DNA of 64,000 nt from assembly GCA_034440615.1 (NCBI GenBank), contig JAOTOM010005049.1:558001-622000 (forward strand), read 5' to 3'. This stretch comes from Ashinkailepas kermadecensis (taxonomy: Eukaryota > Arthropoda > Thecostraca > Neolepadidae). A program made the position numbers and the translations under genes. Positions 23,151 to 34,848 of this stretch are shown here, one piece after another (position 1 is the stretch's first letter; every line of letters starts with the position of its first letter). The notes under the pieces are model-generated. The model was not told the DNA's origin, made no database searches, and saw only the letters and a program-made list of their open reading frames with translations.

Positions 23151-25038
23151 ATGCATAAATTATCCCCAGTAAGTATGTTTACTCTAATGGTGGTGGCATA
23201 CATCACACTATTAGGGGAAATATTAAATTTAACTGCAAGCTTTGGGAAAAATTTACCCACACAAGTGAACAGCCGTATTAGAGTCCTTGGCAACCTCCTT
23301 GTGTTTTCCTCAATGCTTTTGAGCCAAAACAATAAGGCAGGCTTGGGTTAGAACGCCATGATGATAAAATCATAGACTGATGGCATAAAAACAATAAGGT
23401 GCAAATAGCATCTTCGCACCAACATCCAACAGCACGGTGGAAACATATTCTTATCCTGGATGTTGGTCATCCAGAATATTACCCTCTCTAAGAAATAATC
23501 CGCCTTTTTGTGAAATGAAGAATGGAGTTGTTTAAGAGTGACTACAAACTTATTGCAGTTTGAGTGGCATGACCCAAATTGACAGGGAAGTACAATAAAA
23601 GTTTTTGATGATATAAAGAAGAGCAAAATTATATTATCCGGCCTAGAATGTTCCAAACTTTCTCTATCTTAATCCAGAATTCCAAAGCATAAATCCAACC
23701 CTATCCACCACCCATAAAGCTCTCTCTAACTTCACGAAGACCGGTAAAATACTCGGTGAAATGCATGGGGAAATATGCTTCGTAAAATTGGTTCTCGGCA
23801 AAATGGTCGCAATCGCAGAAATTTCCATGGGTGCGGAGAGACCAGAAAGTTTCTAACTTTGTTGGAAATCTCAGTTGCCCTTAGTGTTGGTCATCCTAGG
23901 TTCTGGTCTCATGTTCTAGTTTTAAATTGTGATTGGTAAAATTACAAAATTTATCTTTGATTTACCGCGCAACTTGTGAGCAAAAAAACGACGGGAAATA
24001 CATTGGAAGGCAATTGCACAGTAACAATTTGCAAGGTCACTCAAATCACCTCAAATTCTTGTATGCCATAAGCTTAATATCAAGCCTGCATCCTCCATGG
24101 CCGCAATGTATTAAACCTGGAAGGAAACTGGCAATCTAGTTTCTTTCTAGTCAGCGGAGTACACAAGATGCAACAAGGGTTTTCATCAACTTAGGGACAT
24201 TTCAGTGTACCATTCTGAAGGCGCAGAAAATTTGCTCCAGGTTTTGTATGGCTTGCGCATATTTGGGTATATTTTCGCTACAAAATGTTACTTAAAAATG
24301 GCATTGCATCCAATCATAGGCAAACAATGTTTATTGCCGACCCTTGAAAACTGCCCCTGCTCATTTTCCGGACAGCATAATGTTCTGGATGTCAAAATCC
24401 AGGACAGGCCCATCTTTCGAGCTCTGCGACCCGCTGTCATTTACTTAAATCAATGTCTTCCAATGACTTCACATTTGTATCATTTCATAAAGAAATCGAC
24501 GAAACTTTGAATTTCCAATACCTAAGCCAATTCAAATCACGTGGCTAAAAGTAGCATTAACCGCGTCGTTTCAACCATGGTCCAAAACACTGAGGCCACC
24601 ATAGGAGCATAAACTTGTCAAGTATTTCACGTACAGTATTCCTTAATACGGATGAGCACGTGGGTCTGAATGTGTCAGAGCTATCAATACCGACACTGCA
24701 AATATGCATATTACTGTTCGAATCCAACAGCTGCATGCCCGCTATGGTTCCCAAGCGTATTCCCAAATTGACGTCACTGCTCGAAGTCACCCTCGCCGCA
24801 CTCCGTCACTGACCGCCACAATCGCAGCGATCTCCCCCGCGCCACGCAAAAACCGCGCCACCAAAAACAACGCCGGAGGCAGCGGCGGCCGTCAGGGGAA
24901 GGTGCAGGCGCGTCACTCGCGGAGAATGGGCAGGAGAAGGGGCTCGGAGAAGGGACGCGGAACCTGCTATCTGCAGGATATGCAACGGCCTGGACTCCAT
25001 GTCGAAGATCGGTGCGACAATCGTTGCAAATGGCGTTT
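23151..25038. other. AT-rich unique DNA, GC-rich from ~24.8 kb
   Basis: No repeat or gene recognised. Short frames at 23,151-23,351, 24,205-24,510 and 24,704-25,135 have no recognisable domains. Confidence 0.4.
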
Positions 25039-25255
25039 GCCACGAAGAAGGCAGGGGCGAGTCTGGGTCTCATGTAGCAAGAAGCGGGTGCAACGACAGT
25101 TCGTGTGGTGCCGAAGAAGGCAGGGACGACGCTAGGTCTCATGTCGCAGGGAGCGGGTGGAACGACAGTTTGTGTGGTGCCGAAGAAGGCAGGGACGACG
25201 CTAGGTCTCATGTCGCAGGGAGCGGGTGGAACGACAGTTTGTGTGGTGCCGGCCG
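25039..25255. repeat. 69-bp minisatellite, ~3 units
   Basis: GTGCCGAAGAAGGCAGGGAC recurs at 25,108 and 25,177, with GGTCTCATGTCGCAGGGAGC and GAACGACAGTTTGTGTG between. A diverged unit starts near 25,039 and a broken one at 25,246. Degenerate relatives occur at about 25,640-25,750. Confidence 0.8.
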
Positions 25256-25756
25256 TGCAAAGGATGTTGACGATAATTGTTCGTTCGATTCGGAGGTCGG
25301 AATATTAACGACCGAACGATACACCGATGTTACGTATCTAGTAATAGTTATATTTGATGAAGTGGTGAAGCGAATGAAACGAGACGAAACGATTACGATA
25401 TTAGTCAGAACGAATACACGAAATGATGGCGATTATGGAATGATTACTATTGACAGTGTTAATACGACGATCAGGTCTGCTTCCCACTATATTCCTTTTT
25501 GAATCCATTCTTCTTGCTTTCCCACTTGTATCAGGATTGAATTATAAACTCAGGAACGCGTCACTAACAGTAAGAAATTATCAAGGACCACGTGCAAAGG
25601 ATGAGAACCAAACCGCCGCTGTTGCCAACAGAGGATAAGGGTACCGTTGGGTGTCATGCCGGAGAGAACGGGCGTGACTACCGTTGTACGTGTCGCCTGC
25701 TAGGCAGAAGATGGGACGACGCTGGGTGGCATGACGACAGGACCTCCAAGTGTCAC

Positions 25757-25929
25757 GGGAACGAGTAGTCTAGGGTTAAGTTGCCCGTCTCACAATCGAA
25801 AGATTGTGGGTTCGTTCGAGTCTCACCTGTCGCTACTCTTCGCCCGCGACCAATCGGCGTGAGAGATTGGCGACGCTATATGACTCAACGGTCGGCGTGT
25901 CGTAAAACCAATAACCACCACCACCACCT
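25757..25929 (+). mobile_element. tRNA-derived SINE, copy S1
   Basis: The family consensus has a tRNA-like head: a D-arm/A-box region like TGGTCTAGGGGTAAGATG and a B-box like GGTTCGAGTCT. A unique body follows (CTCTTCGCCCGCGACCAATC, then GGCGTGAGAGATTGGCGACG, then GACTCAACGG), and the tail is GTCGTAAAACCAATAACC plus (ACC)n. The anticodon position reads CAC in most copies, and the anticodon arm resembles tRNA-Val. The anticodon stem no longer pairs, so these are retroposons and not tRNA genes. S1 has a 4-bp TTCG duplication in its B-box. Flanking CCTCCAAGTGTCACG and CCTTCAAGTGTCCCG look like a 15-bp target duplication with two mismatches. Confidence 0.88.
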
Positions 25930-26654
25930 TCAAGTGTCCCGCCGGCAACAGAGTGGTGCCGGCCGCCACGTCCTGACAGGGGCAAGCGCTGAAAACAACA
26001 GCTGACGGACACCGCGCCTGTGCCGACGACTCGATAGCAGACGTCAGGCCTCATTAGACAGGCCGCCTGACCAGGTATCGATGACTATGTATGATACTCA
26101 GGAGCCATGTCCGCCCACGGTGGAAGACTGGCAAGCCCCGCCGACAAAGGACTAATTGGAGTACGTTCTCGGCAGGATAAAAAAGTCATGGATCTCATCA
26201 CCCGTGAGAGCTTTCAAGATGTCGAAAACCAAGAAAAACGCCAACTTTGTGGGACACGAAATGTGGATTATGCCGTCAACATGCCCTTGGTCAGTGCAAA
26301 TGGCCGGCACCGTTTACAAGAGGATTAGTTTGAAGTCGTACTGTTTGGAAGTGAGACCACGGTTGGATTTTTACTTTGTAATCCTGGAGGTGGAGAGGAA
26401 CATTTTTGGGTAATGAAATATGGCGAGGATATTTGTCTTCAAACCTGTGACGTCAGAGCCTCACCTTGCACTTTCCCGTGAATCTTGAGCACTTCATCAC
26501 AGAGCAGTCCATTACCAAACAGCATCATTCAACCTCCAAGAGCAAATGGGAGGATAATTTTCTGGAGAAGATAATGTTCTGGATGTAAAAAAAAACATGA
26601 ATATCATATTTTCAATCCCGAGTGGGACCTAGCACAAATACAGAGAAGGTCCTT
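25930..26654. other. Unique DNA, no gene supported
   Basis: Two overlapping frames (26,107-26,328 and 26,156-26,413) have no recognisable domain. Otherwise featureless. Confidence 0.4.
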
Positions 26655-26855
26655 CAGCGGCGCAGCCAGGATTTTCTTAACGGTGGACCCGGCAAAAAAA
26701 AATGCATTGAAACAGAGAACACATTCAGCGCGCTTCGCGCGTCGAAAAAAAATATGGTTTTAGTGTTGGAAATATCACGATTTCTTCTTTCATACCGGGA
26801 ATTTTTGGTTGCTAGGGAGGGCGGGCCCCGAGCCACCCCCTTGGTTGCGCCTCTG
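26655..26855. mobile_element. hAT-like short element H1 (201 bp)
   Basis: The left end CAGCGGCGCAGCCAGG pairs with CAGAGGCGCAACCAAGG read inward from the right end. Flanking octamers are AGGTCCTT (26,647-26,654) and AGCTCCTC (26,856-26,863), matching at 6 of 8, as expected of an old 8-bp hAT duplication. The interior holds the palindromic GCGCGCTTCGCGCG and no coding sequence. Confidence 0.7.
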
Positions 26856-27130
26856 AGCTCCTCTTACAACTAAAATATGGCTTCCAATGAAACTAATGCG
26901 CACTTCGGCAGAAGATCCATCGACAACGAGGACTAACAGATATTCAGAATGGCTTCTACATCCACTCACCTGGAACAACGTAAATACACACCCGTACTGA
27001 ACTGTATCTGGGCAGTCTAGGTAAAAATTGAAGGGTTCCTCGCACAAACAATCCGTGGCCAGTTATCTGCGATAACGTTACAAGTTGTGAAATGGTGCGC
27101 AGTTTGCCCTCTGGTTTGATTACACCCCAC
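26856..27130. other. Unique DNA between two hAT-like elements
   Basis: No repeat or gene recognised. Confidence 0.4.
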
Positions 27131-27174
27131 CGGTGGCGTACCGAGCTAGGGGGGACAAAGGGTACAATTGCCCC

Positions 27175-27990
27175 CCTGAGAGGTTGTGGGCGCCCCAAGA
27201 ATCGCGTCGGGGTTTGGAAAGTTTGTGCCGGGCCCCTAAAAATCACGATAGGAGCCCCAAAAGTCGCACCGGGGTCCGTGAAAATCGCATTGGGGGCCCA
27301 ATAGGTTATGCCGGGCCCATGAAAATCACACCGGTTCGGGGCCCAAAACATGTCGCCGGGCCCCTCAAAATCACGCTGGAGGCAAGAAAAAAGTCGTGCA
27401 GTCGCGCCTAAAAATTATGCCGGGCCCGAAAATCGTCGAGTCGGGCTCCCTGAAAATCACGGTTGGTTATCGGTTTCACGACACGTCGACTGTTGAGTCA
27501 TATAGCGTCGCCACTCTCTCACGCCGATTGGTCGCGGGCGACGAGTAGCGACAGGTGAGACTCGAACCCACAATCTTTCGATTGTGAGACGAGCATCTTA
27601 CCCCTAGACCACTCGCCCCCTGAAAATCACGCTTGGGGCCCCAAAGTCGCAACGGAGCCCATGGAAATCACGCTGAGCCCGCAAAAGGTTGGGCCGGTGC
27701 TCCTGAAAATCACGCTGGGGCCCTCAAAAGTGGCGTATGTGTCCATGAAAATCACACTGGAACCCCAGACGATATGGCCGTGGCCCATGAACATTTCGCT
27801 GGGGCCCAATAAGTCCCGCGGGTCCCTGAAAATCACACTGGTGGCCCCAAAAACTCACGCCCTAGGCCCAAAAAATCACGTTGGCCCCCAAAAGTTGCGC
27901 CGGGTACCTGAAAATCACACTGGGGCCAAAAAAAGTATCGTCGGAGCCCTGAGAATCACGCTAGGGCCTCTGGGAAAAAATAGTAGACGA
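27175..27990. repeat. ~42-bp degenerate minisatellite inside H2
   Basis: GAAAATCAC (or AAAATCAC/AAAATCGC) recurs about every 36-45 bp, for example near 27,239, 27,281, 27,323 and 27,366. GGGGCCC and CAAAAGTCGC-like words lie between. The array is interrupted by the SINE at 27,461-27,617 and continues after it. Confidence 0.8.
27461..27617 (-). mobile_element. tRNA-derived SINE, copy S2 (nested in H2)
   Basis: The reverse complement shows the family head with CAC at the anticodon position, B-box GGTTCGAGTCT, body and GTCGTGAAACCGATAACC tail. CCTGAAAATCACG stands on both sides (27,450-27,462 and 27,619-27,631). It may be the target duplication or just the period of the host minisatellite. Confidence 0.88.
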
Positions 27991-28139
27991 AATCATGTGG
28001 CTTTTTTAAAAGCTCCGGGTATGATGAACCCCGTTCAGATCCGTTTTCCCCCTCCCCTCCATGACGCAAATCTTAGGTACGCCACTGCACCCCACTATAT
28101 AACCATTGCGTGCCATTTGCTGCCAAGAGTTTACGCAAT

Positions 28140-28285
28140 ATGTGTCAATACCACATGCGGAACTGTAGCGAACGTCCATAATTTCACATATATGAACCCC
28201 ACACGCGGAACAGTAACGAATGTCAACAACGTAACATGTATCAACACCACACGCGGAACCGTAGCGAACGTCCACAATCGATATC
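28140..28285. repeat. 48-bp minisatellite, 3 units
   Basis: GCGGAACNGTARCGAAYGTC starts at 28,157, 28,205 and 28,253, with ATCAACACCACAC-like spacers. The sequence from here to about 28,500 is otherwise unique. Confidence 0.85.
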
Positions 28286-28559
28286 AACTTACTCACGTTT
28301 ACTTAGCCTGCTTCCTGCACATTCCACATGCACTATCCATGCCACCGGGCGATGGAGCACACAGGGGAACTAGGGCACTAAATGCACTAAATAGCCACTA
28401 AATGCCGCAGCTGCTCATCGATATCTCACAGCCGGGCTGGCCGCACCGCCATCAAACACACTCAAACATAGACGCGCTGTTAGTGTCATAACCCCCTGAT
28501 GTGGAGGCCGGCCGCGGACCAGTCACGGTGGGTCGGCGCCGTGACGTCATCACATCACG

Positions 28560-28735
28560 GCGCCGTGACGCGTGGTCAGCGTGCGCAGCTGAGGCGACAC
28601 TGACGCCCTCGGCGCCACTCAACCGTGACGCGTGGTCAGCGTGCGCAGCTGAGGCGGCACTGACGTCCTCGGCACTGACGCGTGGTCAGCGTGCGCAGCT
28701 GAGGCGGCACTGACGTCCTCGGCGTCACCCAACCG
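28560..28735. repeat. 51-61-bp minisatellite, 3 units
   Basis: GACGCGTGGTCAGCGTGCGC followed by AGCTGAGGCGRCACTGACG occurs three times from about 28,567, with steps of about 61 and 51 bp. Confidence 0.88.
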
Positions 28736-29012
28736 TACCGCTAAACAGTGGCGCGCTTCTGCCGCGGCGGCCGGGAAGAAGTCTGGGGGTTGTGCGTGGC
28801 GTTGGTGGCCAGGTGCCAGCAGTGGTCCCCCGTGGACACGACTCGCTCCTGCGTGCACGAACAGCTTTCGTGAGCGGCCCGCTAGTTCGTGCTGCGTTCT
28901 CTGTTTCGTGTACGACCTTCAGTGAATGGCGCACCTTTCTATCCATGGCACCGCTTCCTCGCACGAGCCTCTTTCCCTTCGCACGCCCATCTCTATCGTG
29001 CATGATCTCAAA
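28736..29012. other. GC-rich unique DNA
   Basis: Overlapping open frames on both strands, none with a recognisable motif. Confidence 0.35.
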
Positions 29013-29121
29013 ACACGATGGTCTCATCACGACACGACGTTCCTCCCCTCTCCGCTATCATGACTTCACACGATGGTCTCTTCGCGACACGACGTTCCTC
29101 CGCCGCCCCGCTATGACTTCT
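29013..29121. repeat. ~55-bp tandem duplication
   Basis: ACACGATGGTCTCWTCRCGA, then CACGACGTTCCTCC and CGCTATSATGACTTC, occur twice. Confidence 0.85.
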
Positions 29122-29149
29122 CACTTGTCAGTGTACTGCTTTCTGTCAA

Positions 29150-29222
29150 CAAATATCTCTGTCTCTCGTGTCTGTCTCTATATCTATGTCTATCTCTATC
29201 ACTATCTATCCCTATCTCAATC
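29150..29222. repeat. TCTA/TCTC simple repeat
   Basis: Imperfect TATCTCTG/TCTATC tetranucleotide tract. Confidence 0.75.
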
Positions 29223-29344
29223 TTCAGTCCTCTCGTTCGAGCATAGCAAACGCGTACTGAACACCGCACTTCGGATACAGCGGCCAGCTGATGCACCAAA
29301 CCAGACCAGCCTCACACCCCATGACCGTGTTGGCCAGTTTTGGG

Positions 29345-29605
29345 GACGTTACGACCTGACCTCTGGCTTTACGGCCTGACCTCTGGTGCGCCTGGGCGAC
29401 ATGTCCATTTGAGGAAGTCTCTCGGCCCGACCTCTGGTGAGTCAGGGCGACACGTCCATTTGGGGAACCTCTGGGCCTGACCTCTGGCGCGCCTGGGCGA
29501 AAAATTCATTTGGGGAGCTTTAAGGCATGACATCTGGTGCGCCTGAGCGAAACGTTCATTTGGGGAGCTTTAAGGCATGACCTCTGGTGCGTCTGAGCGA
29601 CTTCC
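29345..29605. repeat. ~50-bp minisatellite
   Basis: GACCTCTGGTGCGCCTGRGC and CATTTGGGGA recur. The CCTCTGG word lies at 29,431, 29,481, 29,531 (as CATCTGG) and 29,581, a 50-bp step. Confidence 0.85.
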
Positions 29606-29629
29606 ATCCGCCGGCGTGACGGTAGCCGA

Positions 29630-30495
29630 CCGGCGAGCCGTCAGCGTCACTGGCGTCACGCCAGGGGTGGGCGCGGCCGTCAGCGTCACTGGCGTCACGT
29701 CAGGGGTGAGCGCGAGCCGTCAGCGTCACTGACGTCACGTCAGGGGTGAGCGCGGCCGTCAGCGTCACTGACGTCACGCCAGGGGTGAGCGCGGCCGTCA
29801 GCGTCACTGACGTCACGTCAGGGGTGAGCGCGAGCCGTCAGCGTCACTGACGCCACGCAGGGGTGAGCGCGGCCGTCAGCGTCACTGACGTCACGTCAGG
29901 GGTGAACGCGAGCCGTCAGCGTCACTGACGTCACGCCAGGGGTGAGCGCGAGCCGTCAGCGTCACTGGCGGCACGCCAGGGGTGAGCGCGGGCGTCAGCG
30001 TCACGTCAGGGGTGAGCGCGGCCGTCAGCGTCCCGCCAGGGGTGAGCGCGGCCGTCAGCGTCACTGGCGTCACGCCAGGGGTGAGCGCGGCCGTCAGCGT
30101 CACTGGCGTCACGTCAGGGGTGAGCGCGGCCGTCAGCGTCACGCCAGGGGTGAGCGCGGCCGTCAGCGTCACTGGCGTCACGCCAGGGGTGAGCGCGGCC
30201 GTCAGCGTCACGCCAGGGGTGAGCGCGGCCGTCAGCGTCACTGGCGTCACGCCAGGGGTGAGCGCGGCCGTCAGCGTCACGCCAGGGGTGAGCGCGGCCG
30301 TCAGCGTCACTGGCGTCACGCCAGGGGTGAGCGCGGCCGTCAGCGTCACTGGCGTCACGCCAGGGGTGAGCGCGGCCGTCAGCGTCACGTCAGGGGTGAG
30401 CGCGGCCGTCAGCGTCCCGCCAGGGGTGAGCGCGGCCGTCAGCGTCACTGGCGTCCCGCCAGGGGTGAGCGCGGCCGTCAGCGTCACTGAGCGGT
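29630..30495. repeat. 39/30-bp minisatellite, partly CRE-bearing
   Basis: The long unit is GTCAGCGTCACTGGCGTCAC plus GCCAGGGGTGAGCGCGGCC (39 bp); the short unit lacks 9 bp (CTGGCGTCA) and is 30 bp. In 30,120-30,330 long and short units alternate. In the first part (to 29,935) GGCGTCAC is often GACGTCAC, which creates the CRE palindrome TGACGTCA five times. Both periods are multiples of 3, so frames of 182-321 aa run on both strands; these are by-products. Confidence 0.93.
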
Positions 30496-30784
30496 GCGAG
30501 TCACCGGTGCAGAGGGGCGCGGGCCGGCGCCGCCGCCGTGCCCGTATATGGCAGCGGCAGCGGCAGCGACCGACGGTCCGCACAAGGCAAGGCCGCCGCA
30601 AGGACGGAGCACGGCGGCCGCGGAGAAAGCCGACGCCGTCAGCGGGGGTGCCGGCCGCGGCGACGCCTTCAGCGGGCGGCAGGCTGCACGGCCAGCCAGT
30701 TGCAGGACAGGTACGCGCCGACCTGGGTGTACCTGACCCGGCAGAAGTTGCATAGGATGACTGGAGCCGTGGCCTGTTGGCGAC
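30496..30784. other. GC-rich unique DNA
   Basis: CpG-dense sequence with a CGGCAG/CGGCAGCG run. No recognised gene. Confidence 0.4.
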
Positions 30785-31505
30785 ACGGTCACCTGATCGG
30801 GTCGAGCCGGCGGCACCTCGCGCTGACTGGCCGCCGCTGATGGGACACCCCGTCACCTGGGAAAGGGTCGACCCGGCGGCACCTCACTCTGGCTGACCGC
30901 CGGTGATGGGATGCCCTGTCACCTGGGAAAGGGTCGACCCGGCGGCACCTCACCCTGGCTGACAGCCGGTGATGATATCCGTCACCTGGGAAAGGGTCGA
31001 CCCGGCGGCACCTCACTCTGGCTGACCGCCGGTGATGGGACACCCCGTCACCTGGGAAAGGGTCGACCCGGCGGCACCTCACTCTGGCTGACCGCCGGTG
31101 ATGGGACACCCCGTCACCTGGGAAAGGGTCGACCTGGCGGCACCTCACTCTGGCTGACCGCCGCTGATGGGATGCCCCGTCACCTGGGAAAGGGTCGACC
31201 CGGCGGCACCTCACTCTGGCTGACCGCCGGTGATGGGACACCCCGTCACCTGGGAGAGGGTCGACCCGGCGGCACCTCACTCTGGCTGACCGCCGGTGAT
31301 GGGACACCCCGTCACCTGGGAAAGGGTCGACCCGGCGGCACCTCACTCTGGCTGACCGCCGGTGATGGGATGCCCCGTCACCTGGGAAAGGGTCGACCCG
31401 GCGGCACCTCACTCTGGCTGACCGCCGGTGATGGGATGCCCCGTCACCTGGGAAAGGGTCGACCCGGCGGCACCTCACTCTGGCTGACCGCCGCTGATGA
31501 GACGT
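30785..31505. repeat. 66-bp minisatellite, ~11 units
   Basis: The unit is CACCTGGGAAAGGGTCGACC, CGGCGGCACCTCACTCTGGC, TGACCGCCGGTGATGGGACA, CCCCGT, with variants GGATGCCCCGT and GCCGCTGATG and one short unit at about 30,970. The 22-codon period gives open frames of about 290 aa on both strands, not supported as genes. Confidence 0.95.
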
Positions 31506-34390
31506 CCCACACGCAATCTTCCGTCTGGTCCCGGCCAGCTCGCATGCTGCCTTCAGGAAGACTACAATTATGCTCTTTCCGAGTAGAGCCACGTATATTA
31601 TTGTTTGCTTTCTGGTTGCGACTAGATAAAATGGCTGTCTTCTTGTCTGTCGCTTCCAGTCTGCTCGGTTCAAACTGCCGGTTCAGACTGGGCAGTGATG
31701 CCGATCGTCTTGCGCATGAATGTCTCGGCCGAACATTCTTTGCTTCCCTTCGTCTTTTTTCGTCTCTGGTTTTGGCAGTTATCTCCTGAAATTCCAGATA
31801 TTGTCCGTTTACTTCATCACCCTTGAATTGTACATCTGCCCACTGCAGCAGCAGCCTCCCTCGTCTCGTCCTCGATATCCGAAGAAACTGTTGTCATTCA
31901 CCTAACGGTTCCTTGGAGAAGCTCTGCCCCTGATGTATTACGTCTCATCTGACCATTTTGAAACGGGGTAACTTCGTCGTCCTTGGTAATGTCAGTCGCG
32001 TGGTTTGGGCGAGTGCTCTTACCATTTGCCTTAAGCAACTTGAGTTTGGCTTTTTGACGTCTCGAGCATCCTGAATCTCGGCATCAGAGTCTAGATTACC
32101 AATTCGGTTGTCCTTCAGAAATCGACAGATCACCGACACAAAATATGTATACTACTTGTATCGTAGTTGTGTCCAGTTTCTCTTTTTCCCCCATCACCAG
32201 TAAACACATGAGAGCTCCACTGTGCTTTGCTTAAACTCGGGAATGCAGCCGTTATTCCGAATGCTTTCCCATGGCTTCCTAGTCGTTTTTACCAAAACTG
32301 CATCTCACTGCTGGTCTTGTAGCTGACTCTAGATCCAATGTAAATATTATTTTTTTCCTCTATGGAACTTGCCTCGGTTCTGAAGCCTAAATATTCCGGG
32401 GAAATGGTTGCTCTTTTCTCTCATGGTTCAAATAGATTACCAACGTTAAACTAAACACCAAAGCATCAAATGGCGGGAGCCCTTGCGATACTGTACATCC
32501 ACCGAGACGGCGCCTAGTTCCCAGCACGCAAACCCAGCATTACCTGATCTAAATAGGGTCAAGGTCACGTAGTCACCCAGACACGCGCTCCGCACGTCAT
32601 AACGACTCGGAATAACTCCTATGGGTGATGGTCTAAGTACAAACGTGATTATACAACCATAACACCCAGCACATAACCAATAGCTTATGTGCAGAATTCG
32701 TCCGACAGTGACGAAGGAAGGGATTAGGAGGCATTGTAGCACCGAGAGTGCCCGGTCAAGTTTTCTTCTATTGATGCTCGAACTGTCCTTCGTGGAGGGA
32801 AGAACACACTTGGTTCATGATTGCAACACGCCAATTGAGCAGTACTGACGGGACGCAACGAAGGGCTTCAACAAGAAGAACGTATTTCGTCACCGCGATG
32901 TAGGGGCTTCAGTAAGAAAAGGAGAGGAGAGTGGTGTGACTAGCCTTGATGTTTTCCTGAACCCCTGGGAACTCAACGTAAACAGGTCATACCAGTATTT
33001 ATGTAGGCAGGTCACATGGAAAGGTACTCCTGCCTATCTAGTAATAGGTAGGAGCAAAAACATTGGGTACTATACTAGAAGAAATTAACATTAACAACAA
33101 AAACATTGGGTACTATACTAAAAGAAATTAACACGGGGCAAGGACATGTCTTTTTTACATCCTTAGACTATTTTCAGAGGTGAATGAACTCAGAAGCTAA
33201 CCGCAATATGCAGATCACCACGGACGTATTTGTCACTATCAAAAGAATGATTGGTTTGTTGTGTCCTGGAACAATGAGTGAAATTGTTCGTGTGTTGTCT
33301 TACTACTCCGAATGCAGTCCGGTGGATAGCTACATTTTCGGGCGCGTTCAGGATTAACGTTATCCAATTAATATTTTTTGGACGAACGATTTTCATGGTG
33401 TCTTTTCAGCTGGTCTGGGCAGTACATTATATTTTACGTACACGTGTTGTCTTCCCCTCAAGAACTATGCATAAAAGCGGCAACAAACATTAGTGTACCA
33501 GCATCAGTAACTGATAGTGTCCACTGCATAGTAACACGAAAAATATCTCCATCGCAACTGGACATACCAGGACATGAATCACAGCAGGACAAAAAGTCGA
33601 ATGTGCAGAAGGTCGAATGCTGCATACTTCGTGTTAATAACTATCAAATGAAAACCTACATTCTCGCATTGTGATGCATGCCTATGCCAAACGTAACCCA
33701 AACGTATCTTGTGAAGCCAAGCAAGCTGTAAGCAATTCGCATTTTGGTCGACTTTTCGACACCGTTCTGGTGACCGTCGTACGTCGACGAAGCAACTCTT
33801 CAACACGCTCTCAGCCATGCCAACCGACCATAAAACAGAGGGTGCGACTATCAACGGATGGCTGGCAGTACTGTCACCGCTCCCAAGTCGCATAGACCCT
33901 CTGTCAATACGATAAAAGTTCCCATCGCATCACCTGTGCCAATTCGATCCAAAACAAACTACCTCAGATGACCCCCACAAGTAGTGCTGGCAACACAAAT
34001 AACGACAGAGTAGATCAGCCACATCGCCGTCGTTCTGATGGATGACGTGATTACCGAAGATTCGTCATGCTGCGTCAGAAGCTGTTGATCTAAAATAATG
34101 CCACTGCATTTACGTTAGGTGAGACAAACATCGGTGGCAAACCTGCTGAGTGAGTGTTGACTTCGTGATATGATTTGTCCTCCATGTCGATTACTGTGTT
34201 CTACCACCGTTCGCCCAGCTTCTAACATCTAGCGACGAGCCCATTCCACCCGACCCTCACGATCTCCAGGTGGCAAATAGGCTTTTTCCTTTCCGTCTAC
34301 CTCCTCGCAGGTCTGCTGTGACTGCCTCGTACGTGGGTGGACAGCAGACCGTGCTGGGCGACATCAATCGGCCGGCACGCCAGGTGGCGC
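31506..34390. other. Unique DNA, no gene supported
   Basis: About 2.9 kb of mixed, mostly AT-rich sequence with only short frames and no recognisable domain. It contains one short direct repeat at 33,059-33,135. Confidence 0.45.
33059..33135. repeat. 43-bp tandem duplication
   Basis: AACATTGGGTACTATACTAR followed by AAGAAATTAACA occurs at 33,059 and 33,102. Confidence 0.9.
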
Positions 34391-34502
34391 TAAAGCCGCT
34401 ATTCAGATGGCGCCACCGTCGTCACGGCATGTGAGCACGAGCATTGGCCAGTGCCAGCCGCGGCCACCATTCAGGTGGCGCCACCGTCGTCACAGCACAC
34501 GG
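34391..34502. repeat. ~70-bp imperfect duplication
   Basis: ATTCAGRTGGCGCCACCGTC followed by GTCACRGCA occurs near 34,401 and 34,472. The sequence from 34,503 to 34,848 is unique. Confidence 0.75.
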
Positions 34503-34848
34503 CCGAAAGCAACCCACACAGCTCCAGCACATGCCTTATTTGTGCCGTCTTTAGAGATGTCGTCCTGATCCATCCCTAGACACGCTCGTTTGCCACACCT
34601 CCTTTCCGATCAGTCCTGGCATATCATATCCCCGGTCCCGCTACTGTTATCCCATTCCATTCCACGACCCTGACGTAGCGCAATTGCCAGCCGATGGTGT
34701 TCATGTCGGACTACCACCTCCATACAGTGATCCCTGCCTGCCTATCTGACCACCGCCCCCTAATCTGACCTGCAGACCCCGTCACCGCTCCCTCTCGGTA
34801 CGCCAGGTGGTCCGACCACAACCTCCAGATGGTCTGCTTGTCGTCACG

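Larger units (their letters stand above)
27131..28087. mobile_element. hAT-like element H2 (957 bp) with internal minisatellite
   Basis: The left end is CGGTGGCGTACCGAGC; read inward from the right it is CAGTGGCGTACCTAAG. Both are immediately flanked by the perfect octamer CACCCCAC (27,123-27,130 and 28,088-28,095), the 8-bp target duplication of hAT transposons. There is no transposase. Almost the whole interior is a degenerate tandem repeat of about 42 bp, and a SINE (S2) is nested within it. The element is non-autonomous. Confidence 0.88.
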
